Below are positions 52,678 to 64,000 of a stretch of DNA of 64,000 nt, one piece after another. Position 1 is the stretch's first letter, and every line of letters starts with the position of its first letter. The translations under genes were made by a program, and so were the position numbers. Under the pieces are notes generated by a model that was not told where the DNA came from, did no database searches, and was given only the letters and a program-made list of their open reading frames with translations. Source of the stretch: Unio delphinus. Lineage: Eukaryota; Mollusca; Bivalvia; Unionida; Unionidae. The stretch covers positions 4,067,501 through 4,131,500 of the forward strand of contig JAQISU010000025.1 in assembly GCA_029339505.1 (NCBI GenBank), written 5' to 3'.

Positions 52678-53764
52678 ATAATATGGTTTTTGCCTTTTTT
52701 TACATTTGGTGTTTAATTAAGGATTCTTTATACTTTTCATCAAAACCAGAAAAAAGACCTAAAAATCAAACCCATACTCTAAGCTTTACTGTCGCGAGGC
52801 AATTATTGTTTTGCTTTCGACCAGCATTTTCATCCTTTTGCTGTGTCTTGGGGTTTTGTATAAAGTTGTGGAAGACAGGATTGTTCATTCTTTTTGAGTT
52901 TGCTACTGTGTTCAGATGCAGTTAGAGGCGAATGTGTTCAAATATTTACTGTAATTGTAATATAGTCATCGACTTTATAACTACAACATTATTTTGCAAT
53001 TTTTGTGTATGCATCCAAAAGATTATTCTTGATTACATTATTGCAATATAGTAGGAATGTTGGTTCATAAACCCACTAATCATTCGGTACATTTAATACG
53101 TTTTGAATTCACGCGGAATTATCTTAACTGTTAAACATAAAATTGAAAATTTCTGCTTTTTTTTCTTCACACAGCACATGTCTTTAACATTTTCACTTTG
53201 AATTCAATGAAATTATATTGTTTGATGAATTTAAGGACAATGTGTTGGTTTCGCTTTTTTTCTGCTTAAGACCATATAGTCGGAACATTATTTTGTCGTG
53301 AAAAATGAAAACACGCTTATTAGACATAAAATCTCTATACCCCATTTTTGTTTCACGTTTCACAGCTGCTATAATAAAAACAATTTTATAAACCATAGCG
53401 TACAACAACGTTGTATTGACGGTCTTCCATATTTATGTCGCTGTTTCTTTCAATTTCGAACATGTGACGACAATCAATACATCTTTAATTCAGGTGAAAG
53501 CGCTAAAAAGTGAGAGTTATACGCCACAAAACGCACTCTTGTCTATAACTAAATATCATGCCTCCTGTGTCAAAATATTCGAAGGTTCAAAATTCATTTG
53601 TCCTAACGGGAAGATAAATAGTGTTCAAACATACTTTTTCAGTTATTTTGCTTTTGTGCTGTTTAGTGTCGTTTTCAGTACATGAAATCGCACACATGGC
53701 ATCCAGTATATTTGGTGGACAAATACCCCTGTAAGGACAAACGACCTACTAAATGTTACTTGTC

Positions 53765-53872
53765 AATTTTCTCGCATACCTGCGTTGCTTTATGCGACAC
53801 TTGAATCCTCCCGAACTGAGATGCTATTAAAGGGCGAGCATCTTAGACAGTTAAACCATTCGGGGCCATATG
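53765..53872 (-). mobile_element. Possible tRNA-derived SINE fragment
   Basis: Read on the minus strand it has a GGCCCCGAATGG-type head followed by a GATTCAAGTGTCGC-type B-box region. Body and tail are missing. Confidence 0.35.
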
Positions 53873-53874
53873 TG

Positions 53875-53957
53875 TTAGATGTAGTAAGTAAACTGACCAG
53901 TTGTTAGATGTAGTAGGTAAACTGACCAGTTGTTAGATGTAGTAAGTAATCTGACCG
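53875..53957 (+). repeat. 29-bp tandem repeat, 3 units
   Basis: TTAGATGTAGTAAGTAAACT plus GACCAGTTG repeats at 53875, 53904 and 53933 (last unit partial). Confidence 0.9.
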
Positions 53958-54597
53958 TATTTTCATTGAGCTCAAATTACTTCCTTAAACTCGATTTTTT
54001 TATTTCATTATTATGTTGCACGAAACGTGGCTGAGCAGATTACAAGTAATATAATTGCTTTCGTTTAAAACTAGCCTGTTCGAAACCACACGTGTCTATC
54101 GTTTCTGCGAATATCGTTCATTTATATTATTGGATTAGCCAAATTACACATGTATGCTGGACATACGAGTAGCGACCACACATGATTGTACAATGGTGTT
54201 TCACAATAACTAAGAGATTTTACACTTTCAAAAATGTAGAATTGGCATGATCCGTGATAATAAGGGTTCATCAGATGCAATACCCTTTAATAATCTTCTC
54301 GACTTGGTGTGATTACTTCTCTTTACTACATATTTTCACCGTTACATTATACTATAATATTATTTGAGAGTAGAATAGCAGGCTAAATTACCCTAACCTG
54401 GAACGTTAAGTAACGACGTCGAAATGTGACTCTGACCCAGTATTTCTTATTCGTTGAGTTTGTTGATAATGTGATGTATGTATGTTGCGACTTAGATCTG
54501 GAGAATATTGCACACAGAGCACTATTGACACAGCAGATGTGTTGCCCAGATCTTTATTTGTGAAAGCCTCATCAAAGTTTGTTATTTGTTTGTTATG

Positions 54598-54826
54598 GTT
54601 TAACGCCATTTTCAGCACAATATAGGCTATACATGACGGCCAGTATTAATGGTGGAGGAAGAACCTAGACAACCCCCGGAAAGAACCACCGACACAACAG
54701 AAGCTACTGGCAAGCTTTCTCACATAACTACATTAAAATCTGAGACTCGAAGACACGCAGACAGAGGTAAGATGGCAGTGGTTTGTAATGGAGAGCGCTT
54801 TAGACCACTTGGCCACTCGGGGCCCC
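54598..54826 (-). mobile_element. tRNA-derived SINE, family 1
   Basis: The same family as at 42068 and 44826: GTTTAACGCCATTTTCAGCA at the tail and CCACTTGGCCACTCGGGGCC at the head, read on the plus strand. Confidence 0.85.
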
Positions 54827-54904
54827 TTCCTCATCATAGACCAAGTCCGATAAATGATTTTATTATTGTAGCTGGCTCCTCCATCTCTTCGTTGTTTATC
54901 TGAT

Positions 54905-54918
54905 TGATTGACTGATGA

Positions 54919-54961
<43 letters not shown>

Positions 54962-55002
54962 GTTTGAATGATTGATTGATTGATTCAATGATTGATTGAT
55001 TG
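54905..55002. repeat. (TGAT)n imperfect microsatellite
   Basis: TTGA/TGAT units with several substitutions. Confidence 0.85.
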
Positions 55003-55919
55003 ATATTAGCAACACATGAGTGCATGAAGTCAAGTACTCAGTTATACACAAAAGTGCCACTCTGACTAGGGGAGGATTCGAACTCCCTGACTTATGTTAT
55101 TAATCCAATATGGAAACAAAAGAGACAGCAGACATACATACATTTGCACAACCATCCAAGCAGGCTCAAAACACACTCTAACGTATAAAAGCGCGCTTTC
55201 GGAATGTTAACCAGCCAGTATTTACAACGGAATGGACAGTATTAGTGACAATGATACAATTTAATACCGTTAACGTGGCCGCATGTGTCACGCAGATTGT
55301 TAATTTGTACGCTTAAACCCATAAGAAAAAGACAAACAACGAAATAATACATGAAATCATCACAAGCACAAACATATGAGATTTAATATATATTTAATAT
55401 ATTGTCTTAGAACGAGGACTCATAAGAACATATTTTCATGGTCAAATTCCATAACTGACTGGGAACATGAGATAATTACATACTCTAACAGCCTTGTTTA
55501 TAACCTTGTACTTACATTTGTGTCACTGCCTAACAACATTGTACTTTGCGATAGTAAAACCGCCTATATAAAATCTGATAAATTACCTTGATGGAAAGGG
55601 TCATGACATAACTAGAGCAAAATGTTAAACTGGTTTAGTTACTGTCAATTGCTAAGTAGATAACACTAATCTAATCAAAAAGTAAGTACTTATATATCCA
55701 ATATTTTTTTGCCGAGCAAAATATTTTTAGTTGATCTGTTCGAATGGTTAAAACAAGCTTTTCTTAAATGAAACTAATGTCTAGCCAAACCATGTCGATT
55801 GCATTATAAACATCGTCCATTTTAATTCCATGATGTGGTACTTTCTAACTTCTCCGTTCCCTTTTCAAGTTAGTCAGCTTTTCGAGCGCTTTTGAAGCTG
55901 CCTAATTGCAATTATTTAC

Positions 55920-56060
55920 CTTTATTCTAACGAAAAGCCAAAAGTGGAAAACAGCTTTGGAAAATACATAGGACCCTTCATACATAACAGTAATTGCCAC
56001 AGTTGTAACATCCCAGAAGATTTACACCATATCTTCAACAATTGTAAAAAAAAAAAAAAA
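55920..56060 (+). mobile_element. Possible LINE 3' fragment (zinc-knuckle-like end)
   Basis: One frame reads NCHSCNIPEDLHHIFNNC, the C-x2-C..E..H..C end found at the C-terminus of many non-LTR retrotransposon polyproteins, followed by a poly-A stretch (56045-56061). Nothing upstream could be assigned. Confidence 0.35.
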
Positions 56061-56971
56061 AGGAAGGGGCCAAATTTAGATCCAAACAACTAAACATAGC
56101 CGCACCAAGTACATACCCAGAAGTAATCTAATTAACTAATACCAACCCTCAAGGAACAGTCAAAATATAATTAAACTGCTTAAAACAACAGGGCTAATTG
56201 ACAAAATATAGAAACATCACCTAAACACCTAAATAAATCGAAAATTCTAACATGTGTTGCTTAGCTTGTAAAACTTAATAAACAATTTATAGAACACATA
56301 TATTTTCCAGAAAAGAAAAATAAACTTACGGTTTTAAGAATCAGTTCCAAACTTAATCCCAAAATAATTCAAAATATAGTCCACTAGAGAAATTGCAAAA
56401 GTCCTGGTAATAAAATGTCCTAATAATTCTAAGTTCGAATCCCAGCGAAGTATCCAATATAGAAGACGATTTCACTTGATGAAGTCAGTTTTTGTTAATA
56501 AAGTTCTATGAGCACAATTATTTTCCAGATAAATAACAAAATAATTCCTCTTGATCCAAACGAACTGACATAACTCCCAGTACAAGGTAATTTAAAATAA
56601 CTCAAAACGACACAACTTAATATTCTAAAAGCCCAACTTCTACTCAATAGCTCGCTCCAAAACATAGTTTATATACCTGTTTTTACGTAAAGAAGAAAGG
56701 GGTCACATGATCTTCTAGAAACTCTTAGAACAAATTCACGTTCACCACCTCACGTTTCCACCGTGTGACCCAACTAAAATAGAAAGATGTTTATATAAAG
56801 CTCCAAGATCAGGTCAGAAATGAGGTTAACACCTGGTGTTTATTCTTAAGAGTACAGGTCACCCAACTCCCCAAATGAACGAATCTTTAAACTTAAAATT
56901 TCAAATTTAAATCTAACAAACAACAATACAATTAAATATAAATGACTTATATCAAATATACGTAACACACG

Positions 56972-57275
56972 TATAACAACCTTAATGAGCAATATGTAGC
57001 GCCACAATGAGGTCACATGGGTTCATTGACCAATTATTTGACGGGCTACTAAAACACCTAAATAACAAACTAATTCTCAAATTTATAACAACCTTAAGAA
57101 GTAAATGGTAGCCCCACAATGACGTCACATGTGTTCATTGACCAATCATTTGACGAGCTACTAAAACACCTAAATAACATACTAATTCTGAAATTTATAA
57201 CAACCTTAAGACGTAAATTGTAGCCCCACAATGTGGTCACATGGGTTCATTGACTAATAATTTGGCTGGGCTACA
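56972..57275 (+). repeat. 112-bp tandem repeat, about 2.7 units
   Basis: Units begin TATAACAACCTTAA at 56972, 57084 and 57196 and carry GGTCACATGGGTTCATTGAC-type sequence. The copies are about 85-90% alike by eye. Confidence 0.85.
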
Positions 57276-58637
57276 CACTTAAAACAACCAAATAGAATTA
57301 GAAGAAGCATCAGGAATAACAAAATAGTTAGAAATAAACATTGAAGCATTTAAAAAATAACATCAGATTCAAAAACAAAATGGTGGAATTAACACTTGTC
57401 TCTATTTATTTCTAATTTTTTTCCATATACATAAAACACCAAGACATCAGACACAGCAGCACAATGCTGCATCCAAATACCAAGTAGTCAGTATTCTCCT
57501 AAAACCTAAATCAGAAATACAAGGTTGTATCGAACCTCGAACCATCAGAAATGCGGGACTAGTACATCCGCATTAATAGGATGTCACATGGGACTGTAAA
57601 CACTTTTTAACAACAGCACGGAGTATTTCCAAATTGAAAAGGACAATTTTAGATCTATATACCCAGAAGAGAGGAGGACACCGGTGATGACAATCAAGAT
57701 GAAGGGAGGCCCAAGGAACAAAAGACGACAAGAGGACACCGGAGCAAACGAACCAGAATGAAGGAAGACTGGTTACCATTACGTAACCCTCCATCGAAAA
57801 TCCCTTCTTAGGGCTACTGCCATTTAGCCATTAAGGAGCTCTCGTTTGGTACGAAGGCTCTATTTGACAAGTTCTTTTGAGAAACCGAACTTGATCAATT
57901 TCGAACACCCCCAATCAAAATTCACAATCCATCTAACCTAACAGTGACCAACCTACATATGTCGCACAGACATTCTAGAATTAAAATTGTTAGGGACTTA
58001 ACAATACGTACACTGGGTACTAAAAACAGTTGTATGTTATTAGTTAGAAAAAATCTTTAACTACACAAAATTTTATTTAATTACACAGGTGGCTTACATA
58101 TTATTGGTATATTTTCCGTCCATTAGTGAAACTGGACCTGATTGGAAATAAGTATGGCTAGGGAGTTTCAAGGCTGTCGATATACATGGGCAAGCTTATC
58201 TGACCTTTTCCTCCTTTCTCGCGACCAGAAACCCTCAACATGACGAGACGTGAAAACCATTTTTCACCAGTCATTATTTGGTGCCATTGCACCTCTAGTA
58301 CACTCCTTCCGATTGGTTGATAGGGTTGAGTGCGTGTTTTTTCTATTCGCACTCACCCAGGTCCTACATTCATGTCGATAGTGCCTCAATAAGGGCGCGA
58401 CATGATTACCAAATTAAATAGCATACTATGTGTGCATAAACTCCCTTGGGGATGTGGCACCATTCCTTACCCCACGGGACAAATTAAATAACTTTCTTTT
58501 GAAAGATAAAACAGTGAATAATGACCCTTCGTGGCCGGTTCACTTTAATTTAACATTCATTCATTTGTGTCTGTAAATTATACTATTATTGAGAGTTTCA
58601 CAGATATCGTCGCATGACACTAGCTCATGCCTATATT

Positions 58638-59470
58638 TAGAATACTAGTTACTTCCAGAATAACAAAATAATTATTTAAATAAATTCACAAAGCCGATAA
58701 CCTAAACATTGCATCAAGCTAGATGCATTATCGATAATTACCTCACAGGTTCATATCTCTTCATAAATGCTACTCTAACTATATTCAGATGTCCAATGAA
58801 CTGAGTCATACTATCGTAATATTGTATTTGATGTTCCAAGTCAGGAAATGCAATGCCATTCTATGTTTCTGCATCGATTGCTTTTTCCTTAGAAATGCAC
58901 GAATGATGCACTAAGAGCGTATTGAATTTATAAAATGTAATTTTGCATGGAGAGTTGGTTTCTTGGAAACTCAAGAATGGTGCTCTGGGAGTGGATTAAA
59001 TTAGCATGAGTTGTTATCGTAGGCGCGCTGGATACATTGTTCGTGATGATTTAACATATTAGAGAGTTTTTAGCTTACCTAAGCCATAAATAAATATGAC
59101 GCTCGTTAGGATCCCAAAGGGTCTGTAACAGGCCTAATTGGAATTAATGTTTAGTACAAGATATGATTGTACAGTCTCATCATAGTACTTGTATTTCCAA
59201 AACGGGCTACAGTGTAATTGGCGGACCAAATATTACCCACGCATGGACAACGGGACCATTATCTAGTTTTAAGATAAAACGTTTCTTGCCAGTCCGAATG
59301 TGAGCGTCGACATTGTGAAACTTTATACATATCCACAGGTCATCCTCAATCATATTAACTTCTGGGGGTTTTTTTATCTAAAAAAAAGTATAAACGGTTG
59401 CGGCCCATTTTATAACGTGAACATAGCTGAACAGTCAGGTAAATAAGTTATTTGTTAAATTTTATAAAGC
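58638..59470 (+). repeat. Diverged duplicate of the last intron of GH20 copy B
   Basis: Shared strings with 46410-47280 occur in the same order: CACAAAGCCGATAAC, CAGATGTCCAAT, AACTGAGTCATACTAT, GAGTTGGTTT, AACTCAAGAAT, GATTAAATTAGCATG-like and CAGTATAAACGATTGCGG-like. No flanking GH20 exon was found on either side. Confidence 0.65.
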
Positions 59471-59699
59471 TTGTTGTTTTCAATTGGTGTGTTACTGTTT
59501 TTAGAGCCTAAACCCGTAACAGTCTTATTCCCAATGTAATTCAATCATTGCAAACGTCTATTTGTATGCTTGCTAAACGGTATCGTGTATACAGGTGCTT
59601 TGGAATAGATAGTCAAACGCGGAGCAGGAAATTGGGGCATTATAGAGAAATATAAGATTGATGCATGGTCCGAAAAACATAGAAGAGCATTATCTAGTC

Positions 59700-62028
59700 C
59701 AGTGGTGTCAAACCTTTTTATACCTGAGATCTACTTTTACACACTGCACAAATAAAAGATCTACTGGGGGGAAAATAAGCAATAAAGTACAAAAACAATA
59801 ACATTTAACTCAAAGAAGTATTTTTATTTACCTTAATGAGATATTTGGCACTGGGAAGAGGACGCTAATTTGTCATAGTCAGGTGTATAGCTGCTGGTGG
59901 CAAGTCTCAAGCAGGTGGAAAGGTGCTCATCTGTCATGGTGGACCTAAACTTGGTCTTTATGATCTTCATATGGGAGAAGGCCAAGTCACAAAGGTATGT
60001 GGAACCAAAAAGTGATGACAGGCAATATGCACACTTTTTTATGTTAGGGTACTTGTCTTCAGAGAGTAAGGACCAGAATGCCCTTTTGATGACTGCAGAT
60101 GCTCTGGCCATGATTTGAATATCATTTTGGAGAGTGAGAATTTCATTCTCTACCGCAGCAGTATCCAGGAGAAAAAGTGTTGCCATCTTTGAGGCAATGT
60201 CATCCACATCATTGTCTGGGCCAAACGGGAAACACGTGTACGTCACAACTGGCTCCAGTGAGGCAAAGTCTGTGAAACGTCTTTCAAATTCAGCTGCAAT
60301 GTTCTTAACTTGCTTAGTGTAACGCACGCTTTCGAGCTGCTCTGCGCTTTTGCCCTGACGCTGAAGCTCTGATTGCATGCTTTCAAAATAGCGCAGGTCC
60401 TTTGCGCTGAAGCTTTGTTAAGAACAGCTGTAGTTTGCGCTTAAACGAGTTGACAGCTTTGATAATTTCAGTTATAGCTTTGCATTTTCCTTGCAACTGT
60501 AAATTTAGTTCATTCAATGTTCCAGTCAAATCGGCGAGAAATGCCAAATCCATTAGCCATTGTTCATCATACAGATTGATGTGCAGAGCGTCTTTACTCT
60601 GACTGAGGAGATCTTTTACTTCTGGCAACAGCTCGGAACATCGTGCCAAAAAGATGCCTTTGCTCAGCCACCTGACATCACTATGCAGCAATAACTCCGT
60701 GTGCTCCGCGACTATATCCTCTGTGTGTGCGTGGGATAGCCTCTGCTGACGGCTCCTTGCGCGGATAGAGTTAACAATCTTCATACTGACATTCATCACG
60801 TCATCCATGTTCAAAACCTTACCGCACAAAGCTTGCTGGTGGATGATGCAGTGGTAGTGGATAAAGTTGGGGAAAGCGTCGTGTTTTTTTACATAATGCT
60901 ATAAAACCGTTTGCCCGACCCACTATGGCTGGGGCTCCATCCGTGGTAATAGAAACGAGTTTACAGACAGGCAGGTTTATTTTGTCCACGAAATAAAAAA
61001 ATGCTTGGAAAATATCTCCTTGTGTATACCCCTTTAAAGGCAAAGTTGTGAGTATCTCCTCTCTGGTACTCAAATCGTCAAACACTATCCTGATGAAAAC
61101 GCACAATTGCGCAACATCGGTCATGTCCGTGGACTCATCAAATTGAAGTGAGAAAAACTCACATTTATTGATGTCCTCAATGATCTGTTCTTGGATGTTT
61201 TGCACAATGTCCTCACTACGCTTTTTGACAATATTTATGGACAACTGGATGTCCTTGATCGCTGTAATTATTTCAGTTTATTTTTGAAATCCTCAAGAAA
61301 CGAGTCGACAGCCTCCATAAACGCTTCCTTCACTACCTCCCCATCTTTGCATGCTCTTTTATGTTTAGCTAGTACGTGACTTACTCGATATGATGCAACG
61401 GTGGCTGCTTTTGCCCTTGTATTTGGTCTTGTAAAAAGAGTCTGCTGTGCAGCTAGTTGAGATTGTAATTCCTTAATCTTACTTGTTAATAGTTCACTTT
61501 TGGCTGGAAAACCCCTCTCGTATGTGTTGTGTGCCGTTTTGAAATGGCTCTCCAGGATTCCTTTTTTTGCTATCAATATGCTAGTTTTGCATATCAAACA
61601 CACATTTTGAATTCAACATCGTAAAACAAATCGTCTTGCCATTTCTCTTCTTACTCTCCGCAGTAGTAGCCATTTTCTTGCTCCAAATCAACACAAAATC
61701 AACAGCTTTCTGATGCTAGTACTGCTGGACCACATTTAGCCTACAGCAGGGACGCTATGTAGGTCTACGCATATTGAGCTAATTGGCACCTTATCGTGTT
61801 TTTTTTTTCTACCTCGTTGCTAAACTGAGGGTGGCGTATCTGGCCTGATTGTTTTAATTCACTGCTATGTTATAAGCGAACCAGGAGATGGCAGTATGTG
61901 ACCGAATTGTGATCACACAAAATTAATTGTAACAATAATACAGTGTAAGGGAGGCACGCACTTGAGATCGACCTGTGATCATCCAAAGATCGACCGGTCG
62001 ATCGCGATCGACTGGTTAGGCACCACTG
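59700..62028 (-). mobile_element. hAT DNA transposon (inactive)
   Basis: The left end CAGTGGTGTC (59700) and right end GGCACCACTG (to 62028) form hAT-type terminal inverted repeats. Flanking 8-mers ATCTAGTC and GTCTACTC match at 6 of 8 positions, as expected for an old 8-bp target duplication. The only gene inside is the broken transposase. Confidence 0.8.
59833..61672 (-). pseudogene. hAT transposase (ZBED/GTF2IRD2-like), several frameshifts
   Basis: Leftward coding pieces lie at about 61600-61672, 61268-61603, 60819-61244, 60383-60829 and 59833-60378, in changing frames. They encode a BED-like zinc finger (CLICKTSIL..HFKTAH), the catalytic region (FFSLQFDESTDMTDVAQL, with an Asp expected in the triad, and SITTDGAPAIVGRANGF), a middle part (LLLHSDVRWLSKG) and a C-terminal hAT dimerisation region (FGSTYLCDLAFSHMKIIKTK). 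This is the family also domesticated as GTF2IRD2, ZBED5 and FAM200 in vertebrates. At least four frameshifts rule out a functional protein. Confidence 0.85.
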
Positions 62029-62036
62029 GTCTACTC

Positions 62037-63014
62037 TAAACAAGAACATGACACGCACTGCATACAATGTAATATATAACGTGTTAGTAGTGCTTCTTGT
62101 TTTATTGTGTGGCTAGAAAGCAAGCGTGTTTCCAAGGTTTATTTGTAAATGGCATAGCATGTTGCTTTACAATCAATAACAATACGAATAAAAAATGAAA
62201 GTCAATCTAAAACACATTTACATGCTTACCAAATTATACATGTCAATATAATTAATGCAGAACTTTGTTTTACTTGCCAATAATTTTATTGCTGAGAAAG
62301 ATTTACAAACAGGAGCAGCATAGCATAGCTTACTTTTCTATAGCTCTCGCTAAACAACCAATGTTTTACATTGCAAAGAATCTTAACTTGTCTAACATAT
62401 AACTCGTTCAACCCCATCTCTCTCAATCCGGGTTTGTGTGTCTGTAGAAGGCTATATGTTATTCAGAGCTACTTTTATCGATACTATATGGCACAACTTA
62501 ATACAAGAAAGAGCCAGGATGTATCTTCCCAGATACTCTGATACTAACGCAATTAATCCTCTTCCTTTTCCTCACAAGTTGACAATACTAGTCTCAACGT
62601 TTACATATGGTAACCACGTGACCACAATCTCACGCAGATTATGTATTCAAAACTTGTCCCTTCACATAGATTGCTACGTTGTAATTTTCAACTATTGCAT
62701 GGTATTTTACAATGATTGCATAATTTAATCTGCCATTGTTAATACTCGTTGGTTATGTGAAACCATAATTTCTAGATGTTGTTTACATTAAGTGTATATG
62801 TTCTCTTTCAATATCAGATTTCTCGTTCAGTACGTAACATGAAGCCTTGCGACCAGATTTGTTGTGTTAGATGTTACATCATATATGAGCAAACTTTAAC
62901 CATATTCAAAGACAAAAATATAATCCATGGATAGTTCAAGTGTGACGGTTACAGAAAGGAGGTCTATAGAAACTTGCTGGTCTGCAAAAATTATTTACAT
63001 GTTTGTATATTTAA
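62037..63014. other. Intergenic, nothing recognised
   Basis: AT-rich sequence between the hAT element and the LINE fragment. I see no gene, repeat array or RNA signal. Confidence 0.5.
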
Positions 63015-64000
63015 ATGCCAGATAACCAGATTGATTCTATCGTGGTGAAGAGACGTTTCCACACCAGCGTAAACATTGACAAGACAAGAAGTTTCCCAGC
63101 AGCAGACATTGGAAGTGACCATGACTTAGTGACGATGACCCTCCGACTACGTCTAAAAAAGTCGACAAAAAGGGCCCAACAAGAATCAAGTTTAAACTTG
63201 ACAAGCTAAAAGACCCAGAGGTCTTGGAAGCCTTCCAGGCAAGGATAGGAGGGAAATTTGCACCACTGTTACTTCTTAGCGCAGAGAACACAGTTATAGA
63301 CACAATGATAGACACATTGAACATATCAGTGACGCAAACAGCCAGTGAGATCCTTGACAAACATCGACGACCACAGAAGCCTTGGGTTACAGCTGACATA
63401 CTTGATCTGTGTGACAAGCGTCAAGCGCTAAAAAAGAAAAGGTCAGAAGTAGAAGGAGCAAAACAATACAGGGAAATCATACCAGGTTATCAAGAAAAGC
63501 ATGAGAAAGGCAAGAGGGACATGGATTGAAGACCAGTGTAAAGATATAGAAAACAATCTAAAGAAAAATAATAGCAAAAAGCATACCAACTGGTGAAAGA
63601 CCTAACCAGTGAAAAACTAGGACGTTCCTCCTTCATTAAAGATAAGGGAGGCAAATGTCTTACAGAAGAGCAAGACATTCTTAAAAGATATACAGAATAC
63701 TGCTCAGACTTGTACAACCACAGAACTACAGGGGACCCAGACATACTCAACACCCCATCAGTGACCAACATTGACAACTGCCCCATCCTCTGAGAAGACG
63801 TAGTTGCTGCAGTGAAAGCATTGAAAACAGGGAAGGCAGCAGGAGTAGACAACATCCTTGCAGAACTAGTCCAAGAAGGGGGTGAAGCCATGATAAGCGC
63901 CCTACTAACAATCTGCAACAAGATCTGGCAGACAGGGGAATGGCCAACACCATGGACTTAGGCACTCATAGTAACTCTCGCGAAAAAAAGGCAATTTGCA
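63015..64000 (+). mobile_element. 5'-truncated LINE (endonuclease end and start of reverse transcriptase), broken
   Basis: The pieces 63015-63209, 63224-63529, 63593-63793 and 63797 to the edge continue one polyprotein in shifting frames. NQIDSIVVKRRFHTSV and DIGSDHDLVTMTLRLRLKK are the end of an APE-type endonuclease domain (SDH motif). LKTGKAAGVDNILAELVQEG is the first conserved block of the reverse transcriptase domain. A stop at 63791-63793 and further ones near 63958 show decay. It is a non-LTR retrotransposon, RTE- or CR1-like by motif wording; the exact clade is not certain. The element continues beyond the window. Confidence 0.8.

Noticed and set aside
53298..53685. Host genes in the 52.7-53.7 kb stretch
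   Set aside because: Frames of 70-90 codons with no domain, splice pattern or homology that I recognise.

Overview
The window is metazoan nuclear DNA, most likely from a mollusc. The right two thirds is AT-rich host sequence. It has GT-AG introns, long (TA)n and (CT)n microsatellites, tRNA-derived SINEs, a hAT transposon, a LINE fragment, and two tandem genes for secreted chitobiase-type beta-hexosaminidases (GH20). The species cannot be fixed from sequence alone.

The left 25.9 kb holds two different Polinton/Maverick-class (adintovirus-like) elements lying next to each other. Element 1 (1 to about 10.2 kb, left end outside the window) looks intact. Its genes are compact and mostly leftward: a basic core-like protein, a packaging ATPase, a run of small proteins, a one-BIR inhibitor-of-apoptosis protein, and a 1357-residue protein-primed type B DNA polymerase. 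A divergent rightward gene encodes a double CCHC zinc-knuckle protein. The last two genes (coiled-coil protein and 77-residue basic protein) are divergent. Each ends in a 16-nt stem-loop that matches the replication-dependent histone mRNA 3' signal, followed by a purine-rich U7-like site. A 35-bp repeat array (7 units) follows.

Element 2 (about 10.26 to 25.94 kb) is decayed. It carries a zinc-ribbon/phospholipase A2 protein, a Polinton integrase, a type B polymerase fused to an SF1 helicase, an HNH homing endonuclease, and a rightward structural block: minor capsid/core-like protein, double jelly-roll major capsid protein, adenain-like protease, repeat-rich fibre-like protein, membrane protein and penton-like minor capsid protein. 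Many frameshifts and in-frame stops break these genes. Several structural genes share one promoter-like motif (TTGAAAA, then CTAG or similar, 25 to 29 nt before the ATG). No packaging ATPase was found in element 2.

From 27.3 to 47.5 kb lie two tandem GH20 genes. Copy A (27304-35703) keeps the catalytic Asp-Glu pair. Copy B (37049-47532) has lost the Glu and other active-site residues, so it is probably a pseudoenzyme. From 47.5 kb to the end no host gene was recognised. That stretch holds SINEs, a foldback MITE-like element, minisatellites, a duplicated piece of a copy B intron, a hAT element with terminal inverted repeats (59.7-62.03 kb), and a 5'-truncated LINE that runs off the right edge.
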